Assembly: GCA_964630705.1 (NCBI GenBank)
Contig: CAZVZH010000223.1
Location: 1 to 7,382, forward strand
Direction: 5' to 3'
DNA: 7,382 nt
Source of the DNA: M3007 sp964630705
Lineage (GTDB): Bacteria; Bacteroidota; Bacteroidia; Chitinophagales; Saprospiraceae
Shown: piece after piece, positions 1 through 6,448 of the stretch
Numbering within the stretch: the stretch's first letter is position 1
How the letters are laid out: every line of letters starts with the position of its first letter
Notes under the pieces: model-generated
What the model saw: the letters and a program-made list of their open reading frames with translations, nothing else
Told to the model about the DNA's origin: nothing
Database searches by the model: none
Program-made: the position numbers and the translations under genes

Positions 1-49
1 CTCCAAACTCCAAACTCCAAACTCCAAACTCCAAACTTCAAACTTCAAA
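1..49. repeat. Heptamer tandem repeat (seven visible copies), 5' edge of window
   Basis: Seven head-to-tail 7-base units: five CTCCAAA (1-35) followed by two CTTCAAA (36-49), then a decayed start of another unit (CTAAAAG) just before the ATG at 58. The array runs off the window, so the true copy number is unknown. It occupies the entire visible 5' region of the carboxylase gene and ends 8 bases before its start codon. The unit is not a multiple of three, but the array is non-coding here, so copy changes would alter upstream spacing and not the reading frame. Whether it affects expression cannot be told from the sequence. Confidence 0.95.
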
Positions 50-57
50 CTAAAAGA

Positions 58-1692
58 ATGGCGAAAATAGACATCGAAACCGAAAAGAACCTCGACACCA
101 TGCAACTGGCGGTCGGTAAAATGAACCGCCTGCTGGATAAAATTTTCGAAGGCGGCGGCAAAAAACGCCTGGAGCAGCTGAAAGCCAAGGGCAAAATGAG
201 CGCCCGCGAGCGCATCGACTACCTGCTCGATCCGGGCAAACCTCAGATAGAAGTCGGCGCCTTTTGCGGCTACGAGATGTACGCCGAGCACGGCGGCTGC
301 CCGGCCGGCGGCGTGGTGGTGGTCATCGGTTACGTGCGCGGACGCCAGTGCATCGTGGTGGCCAACGACGCCACGGTGAAAGCCGGCGCCTGGTTTCCGA
401 TCACCGGCAAAAAAAACCTGCGCGCCCAGGAAATCGCCATGGAAAACCGCCTGCCGATCATTTACCTGGTCGACAGCGCGGGGGTGTACCTGCCTATGCA
501 GGACGAGATTTTTCCCGACAAAGAACATTTTGGCCGCATTTTCCGAAACAACGCGCGGCTCTCCTCGGCCGGCATCCCGCAAATCGCCGCCATCATGGGC
601 AGCTGCGTGGCCGGGGGGGCCTACCTGCCCATCATGTCCGACGAAGCCCTGATCGTCGAAGGTTCCGGCTCGGTGTTCCTGGCCGGGCCTTACTTGGTGA
701 AAGCGGCCATCGGCGAAGAAGTGGACCAGGAAACCCTGGGCGGCGCCGGCACGCACTCTGAAATTTCCGGCGTCACCGATTACAAAATGCCCGATGACCC
801 CACTTGCCTCGATACGATCAAAGATTTGGTGGACAAAATGGGCCGCTTCGATACCGCCGGTTTCGACCGGGCCGAGCCCCGCGACCCCGTGGGCCAGCCC
901 GAAGATGTATTTTCCATTTACCCGGCCGGTGGCGCCAAGCCCTACGACACCCTCGAACTCCTGCGCCGGCTGGTCGACGGCGGCGAGCTGACCCAGTACA
1001 AGGAGCATTACGGCAAAACGATCGTTTGCGCTTACGCCCGCATCGACGGCTGGGCGGTGGGCATCGTGGCCAACAACCGGCAGGTGGTGAAAAACGCCAA
1101 AGGCGAAATCCAGTTCGGCGGCGTCATTTACTCCGACTCAGCCGACAAAGCCACGCGGTTTATCCTGAATTGCAACCAGAAAAAAATCCCGCTGGTGTTC
1201 CTGCACGACGTGACCGGCTTTATGGTCGGCACCCGTTCCGAACACGGCGGCATCATCAAAGACGGGGCGAAAATGGTAAACGCGGTGGCCAATAGCACAG
1301 TGCCCAAGTTCAGTGTAGTGGTGGGCAACTCCTACGGCGCCGGCAACTACGCCATGTGCGGCAAGGCCTACGACCCGCGGCTCATGGTCGCCTGGCCTAC
1401 GGCCAAAATTGCGGTGATGGGCGGCGAACAATCCGCCAAGGTGCTCACGCAAATTCAGGTGGAAACCCTGAAGAAAAAAGGCGAGGCGCCCGACCCTGAA
1501 GCGGAAAAAGCGCTTTTTGAAACCATCAAAAACCGCTACGATGAACAAACGACGGCTTACTACGCTGCTGCGCGGCTGTGGGTCGACGCGATCATCGACC
1601 CGCGCGACACCCGGCGCTGGATCAGCATGGGTATCGAAGCGGCGAATAACGCTCCGGTGGAGAAGTTTAACCCGGGGGTAATTCAGGTTTGA
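58..1692 (+). CDS. Acyl-CoA carboxylase, carboxyltransferase (beta) subunit, methylcrotonyl-CoA carboxylase-like
   Basis: This 544-residue protein is a full-length carboxyltransferase subunit of a biotin-dependent acyl-CoA carboxylase. It would move the carboxyl group from carboxybiotin to an acyl-CoA in the cytoplasm. Both crotonase-like halves are present. The N half carries GSCVAGGAYLP (181-191), whose Gly-Gly supplies an oxyanion hole, followed by MSDEALIV and LGGAGTHSEISGVTDY. The C half carries VTGFMVG (385-391), IIKDGAKMVNAV, NSYGAGNYAMCG (424-435) and MGGEQ (454-458). The GSCxAGGAY and SYGAGNY forms, and the ending around NAPVEKF, resemble methylcrotonyl-CoA carboxylase beta (leucine breakdown) more than propionyl-CoA carboxylase, which has GPCAGGAVYSP; geranyl-CoA or another acyl-CoA remains possible. 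The biotin carboxylase/BCCP partner is not in the window. The ATG at 58 follows an A-rich stretch (AAAAGA) with no classical Shine-Dalgarno. The gene ends 17 bases from the convergent aminotransferase gene and no clear terminator hairpin is seen between them. Confidence 0.95.
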   Translation: MAKIDIETEKNLDTMQLAVGKMNRLLDKIFEGGGKKRLEQLKAKGKMSARERIDYLLDPGKPQIEVGAFCGYEMYAEHGGCPAGGVVVVIGYVRGRQCIVVANDATVKAGAWFPITGKKNLRAQEIAMENRLPIIYLVDSAGVYLPMQDEIFPDKEHFGRIFRNNARLSSAGIPQIAAIMGSCVAGGAYLPIMSDEALIVEGSGSVFLAGPYLVKAAIGEEVDQETLGGAGTHSEISGVTDYKMPDDPTCLDTIKDLVDKMGRFDTAGFDRAEPRDPVGQPEDVFSIYPAGGAKPYDTLELLRRLVDGGELTQYKEHYGKTIVCAYARIDGWAVGIVANNRQVVKNAKGEIQFGGVIYSDSADKATRFILNCNQKKIPLVFLHDVTGFMVGTRSEHGGIIKDGAKMVNAVANSTVPKFSVVVGNSYGAGNYAMCGKAYDPRLMVAWPTAKIAVMGGEQSAKVLTQIQVETLKKKGEAPDPEAEKALFETIKNRYDEQTTAYYAAARLWVDAIIDPRDTRRWISMGIEAANNAPVEKFNPGVIQV

Positions 1693-1709
1693 GCCGGCAT
1701 TTAGCCTGT

Positions 1710-2981
1710 TTAAATTCCTTTTCTAGGCAAATCGGTGGTCGCTGTATATTGAACCGGCAGCGGTAAGGGCTCCGCGGGTATAGCATGCCTGAATTGCTCG
1801 AAAAAAATGGCGATGTTGCCCAAAACGAGGGCTTGTTCTTCCAGGCTCAGATCGTAATACAGCGGCAGGCGCAACAGCCGGTCGGAATACATTTCGGCAT
1901 TGGGCAGCTCTTTTTCCGGATACTTATTTTGGTAATACGGGCATTGGTGCAGGCCGGAGTAGTGGAACGTGGCGACCACGCCATTGGCGTTCAAGTACTT
2001 CAGCAATTGGTCCCGTTGTTCCCTGGAGCGGAGCAGGATGAAAAATATATGTGCATTGTGCCGGCTCCGCGGGCCGACAAGGGGCAGTTTAAAACAACCG
2101 CGTTGCTCCAATGGGGCCAGCGCATGGTAGTAGTTGTTCCACAATTGCAGCCGTTTGGCGGTGATTTGCCCGATGTGTTCCAACTGAGGGTATAAGTAGG
2201 CGCAGTTCAGTTCCGATAGGTTAAAAACGGAGCCAACATCGATCCAGCAATATTTATCTACCAGCCCCAGGAAAAAGTTGTGCCGGTTCGTGCCGCAGTC
2301 GCGCAGGATTCTGACGCGATCCGCAAATTCCGGGTTGTTTACCAGCAACACGCCTCCCTGGCCGCAGGTGATGTTTTTCGTCTCGTGGAAGGAAAAGGTG
2401 GCCAGATCGCCAAAAGTGCCCAGGCGCAACCCGTCAAAATAAGCGTCGATGGCGTGGGCCGCGTCTTCAATCAGTACCAGTCGGTGCCGCCGGGCGATAT
2501 CCTGTAACCGATACATGTCGACGCTTACGCCGCCGTAGTGGATGACGACGATCGCCCGGGTTTTGGGCGTGATTAGCGCTTCGAGCTGGTTCAGGTCGAG
2601 GTTGGGCGAATCGCCGGAGCTGTCGCAAAGCACAAGTTTGGCGCCCCGCAACTCGAAGGCATTCGCCGTTGAAACGTAGGTGTAGGCGGGAAGGATTACT
2701 TCATCCTCCGGTTGCAGTTGGAGCAGCAGGGCGGCCAATTCCAGCGCATTGGTGCAGGAAGCCGTTGGAACAACTTCCGCGCACTGATAATTTTCTTTAA
2801 AATACTGACAGACCCTGGCGGCGTAACGCCCGCGGAACAGCTCGCTGCCGCCCGCATCTTCGGGGAGCATCTTATTGAAAACCTGTTGGTTGTTAAAAGG
2901 TACGTTAAATGGTATCCGCTGCTTCCTTTCTGTAATTTCCGATATGGAAACAGACACCGCCTCACTTGGAATATTGCTCAT
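1710..2981 (-). CDS. dTDP-4-amino-4,6-dideoxygalactose transaminase-like sugar aminotransferase (WecE/RffA type, DegT/DnrJ/EryC1/StrS family)
   Basis: This PLP-dependent enzyme of nucleotide-sugar synthesis is expected to convert dTDP-4-keto-6-deoxyglucose to dTDP-4-amino-4,6-dideoxygalactose using glutamate. From the ATG at 2981 it has 423 residues; E. coli WecE is shorter (about 376), and the extra length is about 22 residues before the family start (RIPFNVPF) and a tail after the last conserved helix. Family landmarks in order are PTASCTNALELAALLL (72-87), EVILPAYTYVSTANAFELRGAK (94-115), VIHYGGV (146-152), EDAAHAID (172-179, PLP-binding Asp173) and SFHETKNITCGQGG (197-210, Schiff-base Lys202). 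DKYCWIDVGS and LRLPLYYDLS follow. The SFHETKN form is typical of the WecE/RffA branch; perosamine or Qui4N-type enzymes usually have SFxGNKT. The open frame continues to an ATG at 3125, but that start would overlap the formyltransferase gene by 92 bases and add 48 residues unlike the family, so 2981 is preferred. It is the last gene of the minus-strand run, 52 bases after the formyltransferase. No Shine-Dalgarno is evident. Confidence 0.92.
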   Translation of the reverse strand: MSNIPSEAVSVSISEITERKQRIPFNVPFNNQQVFNKMLPEDAGGSELFRGRYAARVCQYFKENYQCAEVVPTASCTNALELAALLLQLQPEDEVILPAYTYVSTANAFELRGAKLVLCDSSGDSPNLDLNQLEALITPKTRAIVVIHYGGVSVDMYRLQDIARRHRLVLIEDAAHAIDAYFDGLRLGTFGDLATFSFHETKNITCGQGGVLLVNNPEFADRVRILRDCGTNRHNFFLGLVDKYCWIDVGSVFNLSELNCAYLYPQLEHIGQITAKRLQLWNNYYHALAPLEQRGCFKLPLVGPRSRHNAHIFFILLRSREQRDQLLKYLNANGVVATFHYSGLHQCPYYQNKYPEKELPNAEMYSDRLLRLPLYYDLSLEEQALVLGNIAIFFEQFRHAIPAEPLPLPVQYTATTDLPRKGI

Positions 2982-3033
2982 AATCCAGTTTTTAGGTAAG
3001 GAGAAGAAATGAAGCAGATGTCTTGTCTTCAGA

Positions 3034-4032
3034 TTAAATGTCGGGCATATCGAAAAAGCCCAGATGGTTTCGCTCAAACGAGGGTATGACGGCGGTATGG
3101 TTGCCGAAACGAGCGCCTTTTTCAATGGTAAAATCGGCGTCGTACGCTGTGATCAACAACAGTCCGCCAAATCCTTTCACTAAAAATTTACCGCTTTCGA
3201 ACACTGCCACCACCGTTCCAGCGGCAGCCTGTCCGAAACCAAAGTCGTTCAGGTCAAACACCTGCGCGGCCCAAATCCGCACGCAGCGGTCGCCGACGAA
3301 GGTAAAAGCGCCGCTGAAGGGCCGGGTGACCGCCCGGATAAACCGGGCCAGTACGTGCACGTCCTGCTCCCAGTTGATGAGGCTGTCGTCGGGCGTGCGT
3401 TTGGGGTAATAGGTCGGGGTGATTGAGTCGTCTTGCCGGTTTAGGGAGAAATTGTTGCTGACCAGTTTTTCAATATTTCGCTCGACGAGGTATTTCATAG
3501 CGAGCGAGTTTTTGAAGTGCATGGTTTCGGCCGTATCCTCGGCGGTGATTTGGAATTTGAAGGTGTCGACTACATCGCCGGAATCGACCCCGGGGTCGTA
3601 GCGGAACAAATTGGTGTAAAACATTTGCCGGCCCTCGATGATCGACCAGTTCATCGGCGACCGACCGCGGCCCAGCGGCAGGTTCATCGAGCTGCCGTGC
3701 ATGCCAAAGGCGCCGATGCTTAGCCCGGAGAGAATTTCCGCAGGAATCAGCCGCTGCCAGCCCATGACGAAAGCCAGGTCGAGGCCCAGGCCGTTGATGT
3801 AGGCCAGGTCGTCCGGATGTTTGAGGGAGTAATACCGGGCCTGGTAGACCTGAAGGCCCCGGCGTTCAGCTTCGGCCTTCAGGTCCAGGTAATCCGCCAC
3901 ATCGTGTTTCTGCCCGGCTTCGGGTGCGATGGTGATCAGGTAGCGAACCGGATACGGAATATCCAGGTGATCCAGTAAAAAAAGGGTAGTGGCTTTGCAG
4001 CCGAACACCGCAATCCGGTCAAAGCGTTTCAT
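3034..4032 (-). CDS. Formyltransferase family protein, probable nucleotide-sugar N-formyltransferase (Fmt-like fold)
   Basis: This 332-residue protein resembles methionyl-tRNA formyltransferase and the sugar N-formyltransferases (ArnA N-domain, VioF, WbkC), which use N10-formyl-tetrahydrofolate to formylate an amino group. The N-terminal domain opens with IAVFGCKATTLFLLDHL. The active-site region is FGMHGSSMNLPLGRGRSPMNW (109-129) with catalytic-type His112, followed by YDPGVDSGDVVDTF (145-158) with Asp150 at the usual acid position. A C-terminal Formyl_trans_C-like domain begins near 205 (YYPKRTPDDSLINW, 208-221) and includes RAVTRPFSGAFTFVGD (233-248). Two oddities: the usual Asn of the N-x-H motif is Gly110, and the loop after HGS is two residues longer than in Fmt. 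A housekeeping Fmt is less likely given the polysaccharide context. The ATG at 4032 lies inside the 3' end of the upstream deacetylase gene (14-base overlap), which suggests translational coupling. The next gene encodes a 4-amino-sugar-forming transaminase, so dTDP-4-amino-4,6-dideoxyhexose is the leading substrate guess; this is inference. Confidence 0.88.
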   Translation of the reverse strand: MKRFDRIAVFGCKATTLFLLDHLDIPYPVRYLITIAPEAGQKHDVADYLDLKAEAERRGLQVYQARYYSLKHPDDLAYINGLGLDLAFVMGWQRLIPAEILSGLSIGAFGMHGSSMNLPLGRGRSPMNWSIIEGRQMFYTNLFRYDPGVDSGDVVDTFKFQITAEDTAETMHFKNSLAMKYLVERNIEKLVSNNFSLNRQDDSITPTYYPKRTPDDSLINWEQDVHVLARFIRAVTRPFSGAFTFVGDRCVRIWAAQVFDLNDFGFGQAAAGTVVAVFESGKFLVKGFGGLLLITAYDADFTIEKGARFGNHTAVIPSFERNHLGFFDMPDI

Positions 4033-4801
4033 TAATTTTCCGGAACGGGATGCAATTATTAGAAAAATCAGTCTTCAATGCGTGTACCCGCTGCTGGTAA
4101 TAGCCGCTGAGTTTTTCCAGATTGGAGCCGCCGTCCAGCATCCACCAGATGGGGTGGATAAGCAGGTGAATCGATTTGCGCTGGGCAAATTCGGGGGTAT
4201 CGAACGGGTGGCCGAAGCGCCACACGCCGGTGGAGTCGGAAATGTATTTTACCTGCCGGAAATACTTGGACTGGTAGGTGTGTTCGATGCCGAAAATGGG
4301 CGCGTCGTATTCCTGGAAAAAAGCGTTGGGGCGGTGCAGGCTGATAATGCGAACGTCTTGTTTGAAAAAGTCGCTGAAGAGCTGGACTTCTGTTTTCAAA
4401 CCCTGGTGAAAATCTTCGTAGATCGATGGGTCGAAGTGAACGCTGATCTGATGCCCAAGTTCGTGGATCGTTTGAATGTTTTGAAAATCCTGAGGTGAAA
4501 AGATGTTGTAAAAGTTAGAGCGCAGCAGGAAAAAGTAGGTCGACCGGATGCCCAGTTGGTGTTCGATGTAGGCCGATTCCAGGGCAAAGTTGGTATCAAA
4601 GTCGATGTCGTGGCGCAACGCCAGCTGACGGTGTGTTTGGTTTAATTCTGAGAAAAAACAAAACTGGTAGCCTTGGTCCTGAAACGCGCGAAGAAAGTTT
4701 TCATACGAGCCAAAGTGATGGCTGGGCGCTTTTACGTAGCCCGGCGCCGGGTCGGAAACTGTAATCGGCGGTTGCCTTTGAGAGAGTAAAAAATTGATCA
4801 T
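4019..4801 (-). CDS. Polysaccharide deacetylase-like protein (NodB/CE4 superfamily, WbmS-like), copy A
   Basis: This 260-residue protein has the motif order of the divergent WbmS-like branch of NodB/CE4 deacetylases found in O-antigen and capsule loci. Visible motifs are LRHDIDFD (62-69, in place of the classical TFDDG), GHQISVHFD (116-124, in place of HSxxH, with His117 and His122), SLHRPNAFF (154-162) and LLIHPIWW (213-220). The Asp and two His residues needed for a metal site are therefore present. No signal peptide or membrane helix is seen, so a cytoplasmic role on a nucleotide- or lipid-linked sugar is plausible. Removal of an N-acetyl group is the family expectation, but substrate and activity cannot be read from sequence. 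About 25 residues precede the usual domain start (SYENFLRAFQDQGYQF). It is a distant paralogue of the gene at 6622-7380. Its 3' end overlaps the formyltransferase start by 14 bases, and a possible promoter lies about 70-97 bases upstream. Confidence 0.82.
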   Translation of the reverse strand: MINFLLSQRQPPITVSDPAPGYVKAPSHHFGSYENFLRAFQDQGYQFCFFSELNQTHRQLALRHDIDFDTNFALESAYIEHQLGIRSTYFFLLRSNFYNIFSPQDFQNIQTIHELGHQISVHFDPSIYEDFHQGLKTEVQLFSDFFKQDVRIISLHRPNAFFQEYDAPIFGIEHTYQSKYFRQVKYISDSTGVWRFGHPFDTPEFAQRKSIHLLIHPIWWMLDGGSNLEKLSGYYQQRVHALKTDFSNNCIPFRKINETL

Positions 4802-4820
4802 ACTGAGTGTTTGCTTACGA

Positions 4821-4850
4821 GTGTGAATTCAAGTTAAAGCGCGTGAATTC
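4821..4850. repeat. Direct repeat GTGTGAATTC / GCGTGAATTC at 20-base spacing
   Basis: Two ten-base copies differing at one position lie at 4821-4830 and 4841-4850, exactly 20 bases apart, in the gap before deacetylase A. Two near-helical-turn units suggest a possible operator, but they fall downstream of the candidate promoter in the presumed 5' leader, and EcoRI-like GAATTC may recur by chance. The core GCGTGAA also occurs twice in the 6.0-6.6 kb gap (6217-6223 and 6233-6239). Function is unknown. Confidence 0.6.
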
Positions 4851-4869
4851 TACAGGACTAAAGGAAGAT

Positions 4870-4898
4870 TAAAGGTATAAACATATCGGATTATTCAA
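4870..4898 (-). promoter_or_regulatory. Possible Bacteroidota-type promoter ahead of the deacetylase A-formyltransferase-aminotransferase genes
   Basis: On the minus strand, TTG (4898-4896) is followed after 18 bases by TACCTTTA (4877-4870). This fits the Bacteroidota housekeeping promoter pattern (TTG, 17-23 bases, TAnnTTTG) with one mismatch in the final base. Transcription would begin roughly 60 bases before the ATG at 4801. It would allow the last three genes to be expressed apart from the sugar transferase, although read-through from that gene is equally possible. Confidence 0.3.
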
Positions 4899-4909
4899 AT
4901 CTGTTTTGC

Positions 4910-5998
4910 TTAACAACTGCGCACCCTTTTGATAAAGATGTTGTACAGGGCTTTAAACAAATACTGCACATCGGTGCGCAAGGGCGCTTTTTCGTAGGCT
5001 TGCAAATACCGGCGTTCGATCTCCACAGTATCTTCCAGCGACTTGGGCAGTTCCACATACACCGGCGGAACCAGGCCCGGTTTGAAGTTGATCCGGTATT
5101 TTTGAAATTCTTCCGGGTACAGGCTGAAATAGTGTTTGCTGATGGGCCGTACCCCGAAAATTTTCAAATCGCCGCGCAGGAGGTTGTACAACATAGGCAG
5201 TTCGTCGATCCAGTAGCGGCGGCAAAAACGCCCCAGGGTGGTGATACGCGGATCGTCGACAAACTTGGAGCCGTTGCCCAAGCCCGACAAGCCATTGCGC
5301 TCATAAATAAACTCTTGCACATATTCCGAATAGGGCGCCATCGTGCGCAACTTGTATACCCGAAGCGGCTTGCCATTTTTTCCTACACGGCGCAGAATGA
5401 TAAAGGGTCCGTAGGTGGCTTGGGTATTATAATCCGGCTTTCCGGATTTCTGGGCAACAAAATAGAGCTTATCCCCTGAAATTGCAGCGTCAACCAACCG
5501 GAATCCGCAGGAGTAGAGCCGTCCGTAGGTTTCCATTTCGGCGATCACCCGGTTGCGCCCGTCGGTCAGGGCAAAATAGGCTTTCCGGAAATAGGGCAGT
5601 TTGGGCCACAAGCGTTTATAAATGAAATCGAAGGAGTATGCCAGCTGGTTGAACGGCCGGGGATACCGGTCTAAAAGCCGCGCTTTTCGCTGTTCTTTTG
5701 TTTCTACACAACCGAGAAAATACCCATCTTCGGGTAGTGCCTCGTTTACCGATTCCAGGAATTTGTTGACAAACCGGATGTCATTCAGGCGTTGGCAGTT
5801 GATGATCGCGCCTGTAAATTCGGCCGGCAGATCAGCGGCATCGATCGGGTAGCGGGTATCGAGCACAACCGGTTGCCCGGCCAGCTCGGCATCCAGCTGT
5901 GGTGCAAATTGTTGGGCTACGTCGTCGGGCAGAACGCCCTTCAAATCCGGTTGTGGGTGCAGTATTGCATTGCTCATTTGGTCGATTACAACAGACAT
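4910..5998 (-). CDS. Divergent bacterial sugar transferase (phosphoglycosyl transferase core) with methyltransferase-like N-terminal domain
   Basis: The C-terminal half is the catalytic core of the WcaJ/PglC-type sugar transferases, which attach a sugar 1-phosphate to undecaprenyl phosphate at the start of glycan assembly. From the ATG at 5998 (362 residues) the landmarks are YGPFIILRRVGKNGK (196-210), YKLRTM (215-220), DDPRITTLGRF (248-258), DELPMLYNLLRGDLKIFGVRP (265-285, catalytic Asp-Glu dyad in DELP) and FKPGLVPP (305-312). Residues 1-190 are unlike the usual four-helix or CoA-binding-like N domain. The part around INCQRLNDIR (66-75), LPEDGYFLGCVET (88-100) and GRLYSCGFRLVDA resembles the second half of a class I methyltransferase, without a visible glycine-rich SAM motif. 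No hydrophobic segment precedes the core, where PglC-like enzymes have a re-entrant membrane helix. A GTG at 6007 would add three residues and an ATG at 5977 would remove seven; no Shine-Dalgarno decides the start. It sits 108 bases ahead of deacetylase A. Confidence 0.85.
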   Translation of the reverse strand: MSVVIDQMSNAILHPQPDLKGVLPDDVAQQFAPQLDAELAGQPVVLDTRYPIDAADLPAEFTGAIINCQRLNDIRFVNKFLESVNEALPEDGYFLGCVETKEQRKARLLDRYPRPFNQLAYSFDFIYKRLWPKLPYFRKAYFALTDGRNRVIAEMETYGRLYSCGFRLVDAAISGDKLYFVAQKSGKPDYNTQATYGPFIILRRVGKNGKPLRVYKLRTMAPYSEYVQEFIYERNGLSGLGNGSKFVDDPRITTLGRFCRRYWIDELPMLYNLLRGDLKIFGVRPISKHYFSLYPEEFQKYRINFKPGLVPPVYVELPKSLEDTVEIERRYLQAYEKAPLRTDVQYLFKALYNIFIKRVRSC

Positions 5999-6027
5999 GT
6001 ATCTCACATTTAATGCGGTTCAAAAAT

Positions 6028-6042
6028 CACCGGCAAACGGTG
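6028..6042 (-). promoter_or_regulatory. Small hairpin followed by a T run, 30 bases before the sugar transferase start
   Basis: On the minus strand CACCG, a five-base loop TTTGC and CGGTG form a 5-bp stem, followed at once by ATTTTTG. This is the shape of a weak intrinsic terminator or attenuator placed just ahead of the ATG at 5998. The stem is short, so it could be chance. Confidence 0.25.
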
Positions 6043-6214
6043 TTGTCAGAAGCGGGGGGAAATATGGGCCAGCTGCGCCAGCGATTAAACGGAGGGTCAG
6101 ATTAGAAAGTGGCCAATACACAACCACCTGCTATCCATGGTACAAGAATGGACGGCAAAACATGAAAACTAGAAAAAACGAAATGAATCATTACGCTCGA
6201 TTCCATTCCGGTTG

Positions 6215-6261
6215 AAGCGTGAAATGGCAAAAGCGTGAAGATTAAAATGGGAAGGAGCGTG
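6215..6261. repeat. Three direct repeats of AGCGTG at 16- and 24-base spacing
   Basis: AGCGTG occurs at 6216-6221, 6232-6237 and 6256-6261. The first two copies are part of a longer shared AAGCGTGAA (6215-6223 and 6231-6239). The copies are offset by 16 and 24 bases. The third copy overlaps the first hairpin of the cluster that follows. Role unknown; a protein-binding site is one possibility. Confidence 0.5.
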
Positions 6262-6379
6262 CTATCGCTCAGATTATTCAGATGTTCCCCGGGAGGGGGA
6301 CTTCTTGCTGCACAGAGGGGGAAGCAGCAAAAGTTCTAGCGAGATTCAGATATCTTACAGGCGGTACTCAGTCCTGTAA
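6255..6379. other. Cluster of four adjacent hairpins, candidate structured RNA
   Basis: Four inverted repeats follow each other: GAGCG/CGCTC (6255-6259 with 6266-6270); TTCCCC/GGGGGA (6285-6290 with 6295-6300, one G-U pair, GGGA tetraloop if read on the plus strand); CTTcTTGCTGC/GCAGCAAAAG (6301-6311 with 6324-6333, ten pairs and one bulged C); and a perfect TTACAGG/CCTGTAA (6355-6361 with 6373-6379, 11-base loop). The octamer GAGGGGGA occurs at 6293-6300 and again at 6315-6322, so TTCCCC at 6285-6290 can also pair perfectly with GGGGAA at 6318-6323 in the third hairpin's loop. Which strand is transcribed is not known: the GNRA-type loop favours plus, while the gene context favours minus. Confidence 0.4.
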
Positions 6380-6448
6380 AACTAACGCTTGATTTAACAA
6401 ATTTCTTGATTCCTTGTGGGTTATCCAACTATCAGACTGAAAATTAAT

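Noticed and set aside
1..49. CRISPR-like array
   Set aside because: The units are 7 bases with no spacers, which makes it a simple tandem repeat.
1138..1548. 136-codon antisense open frame inside the carboxylase gene
   Set aside because: It is the expected by-product of GC-rich coding sequence; the plus-strand protein is conserved throughout.
1693..1709. Bidirectional terminator between the convergent carboxylase and aminotransferase genes
   Set aside because: Only 17 bases separate the stop codons and no stable stem followed by a T run could be found in or next to them.
3010..3031. Possible terminator hairpin (TGAAG/CTTCA) between the formyltransferase and aminotransferase genes
   Set aside because: The stem is only 5 bp with a 12-base loop and a broken T run; more likely chance in a short gap within an operon.
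2982..3125. Upstream start (ATG at 3125) for the aminotransferase
   Set aside because: It would overlap the formyltransferase gene by 92 bases and add 48 residues with no resemblance to the family. The ATG at 2981 leaves a 52-base gap and a sensible N terminus.
5970..6215. 81-codon plus-strand open frame over the sugar transferase start
   Set aside because: It overlaps a well-supported gene on the other strand and its product has no recognisable feature.
6360..6366. GGCGGTA, resembling the core of the ops/JUMPstart element of enterobacterial polysaccharide operons
   Set aside because: It lies on the plus strand while the genes are on the minus strand, only seven bases match, and the rest of the element is absent.
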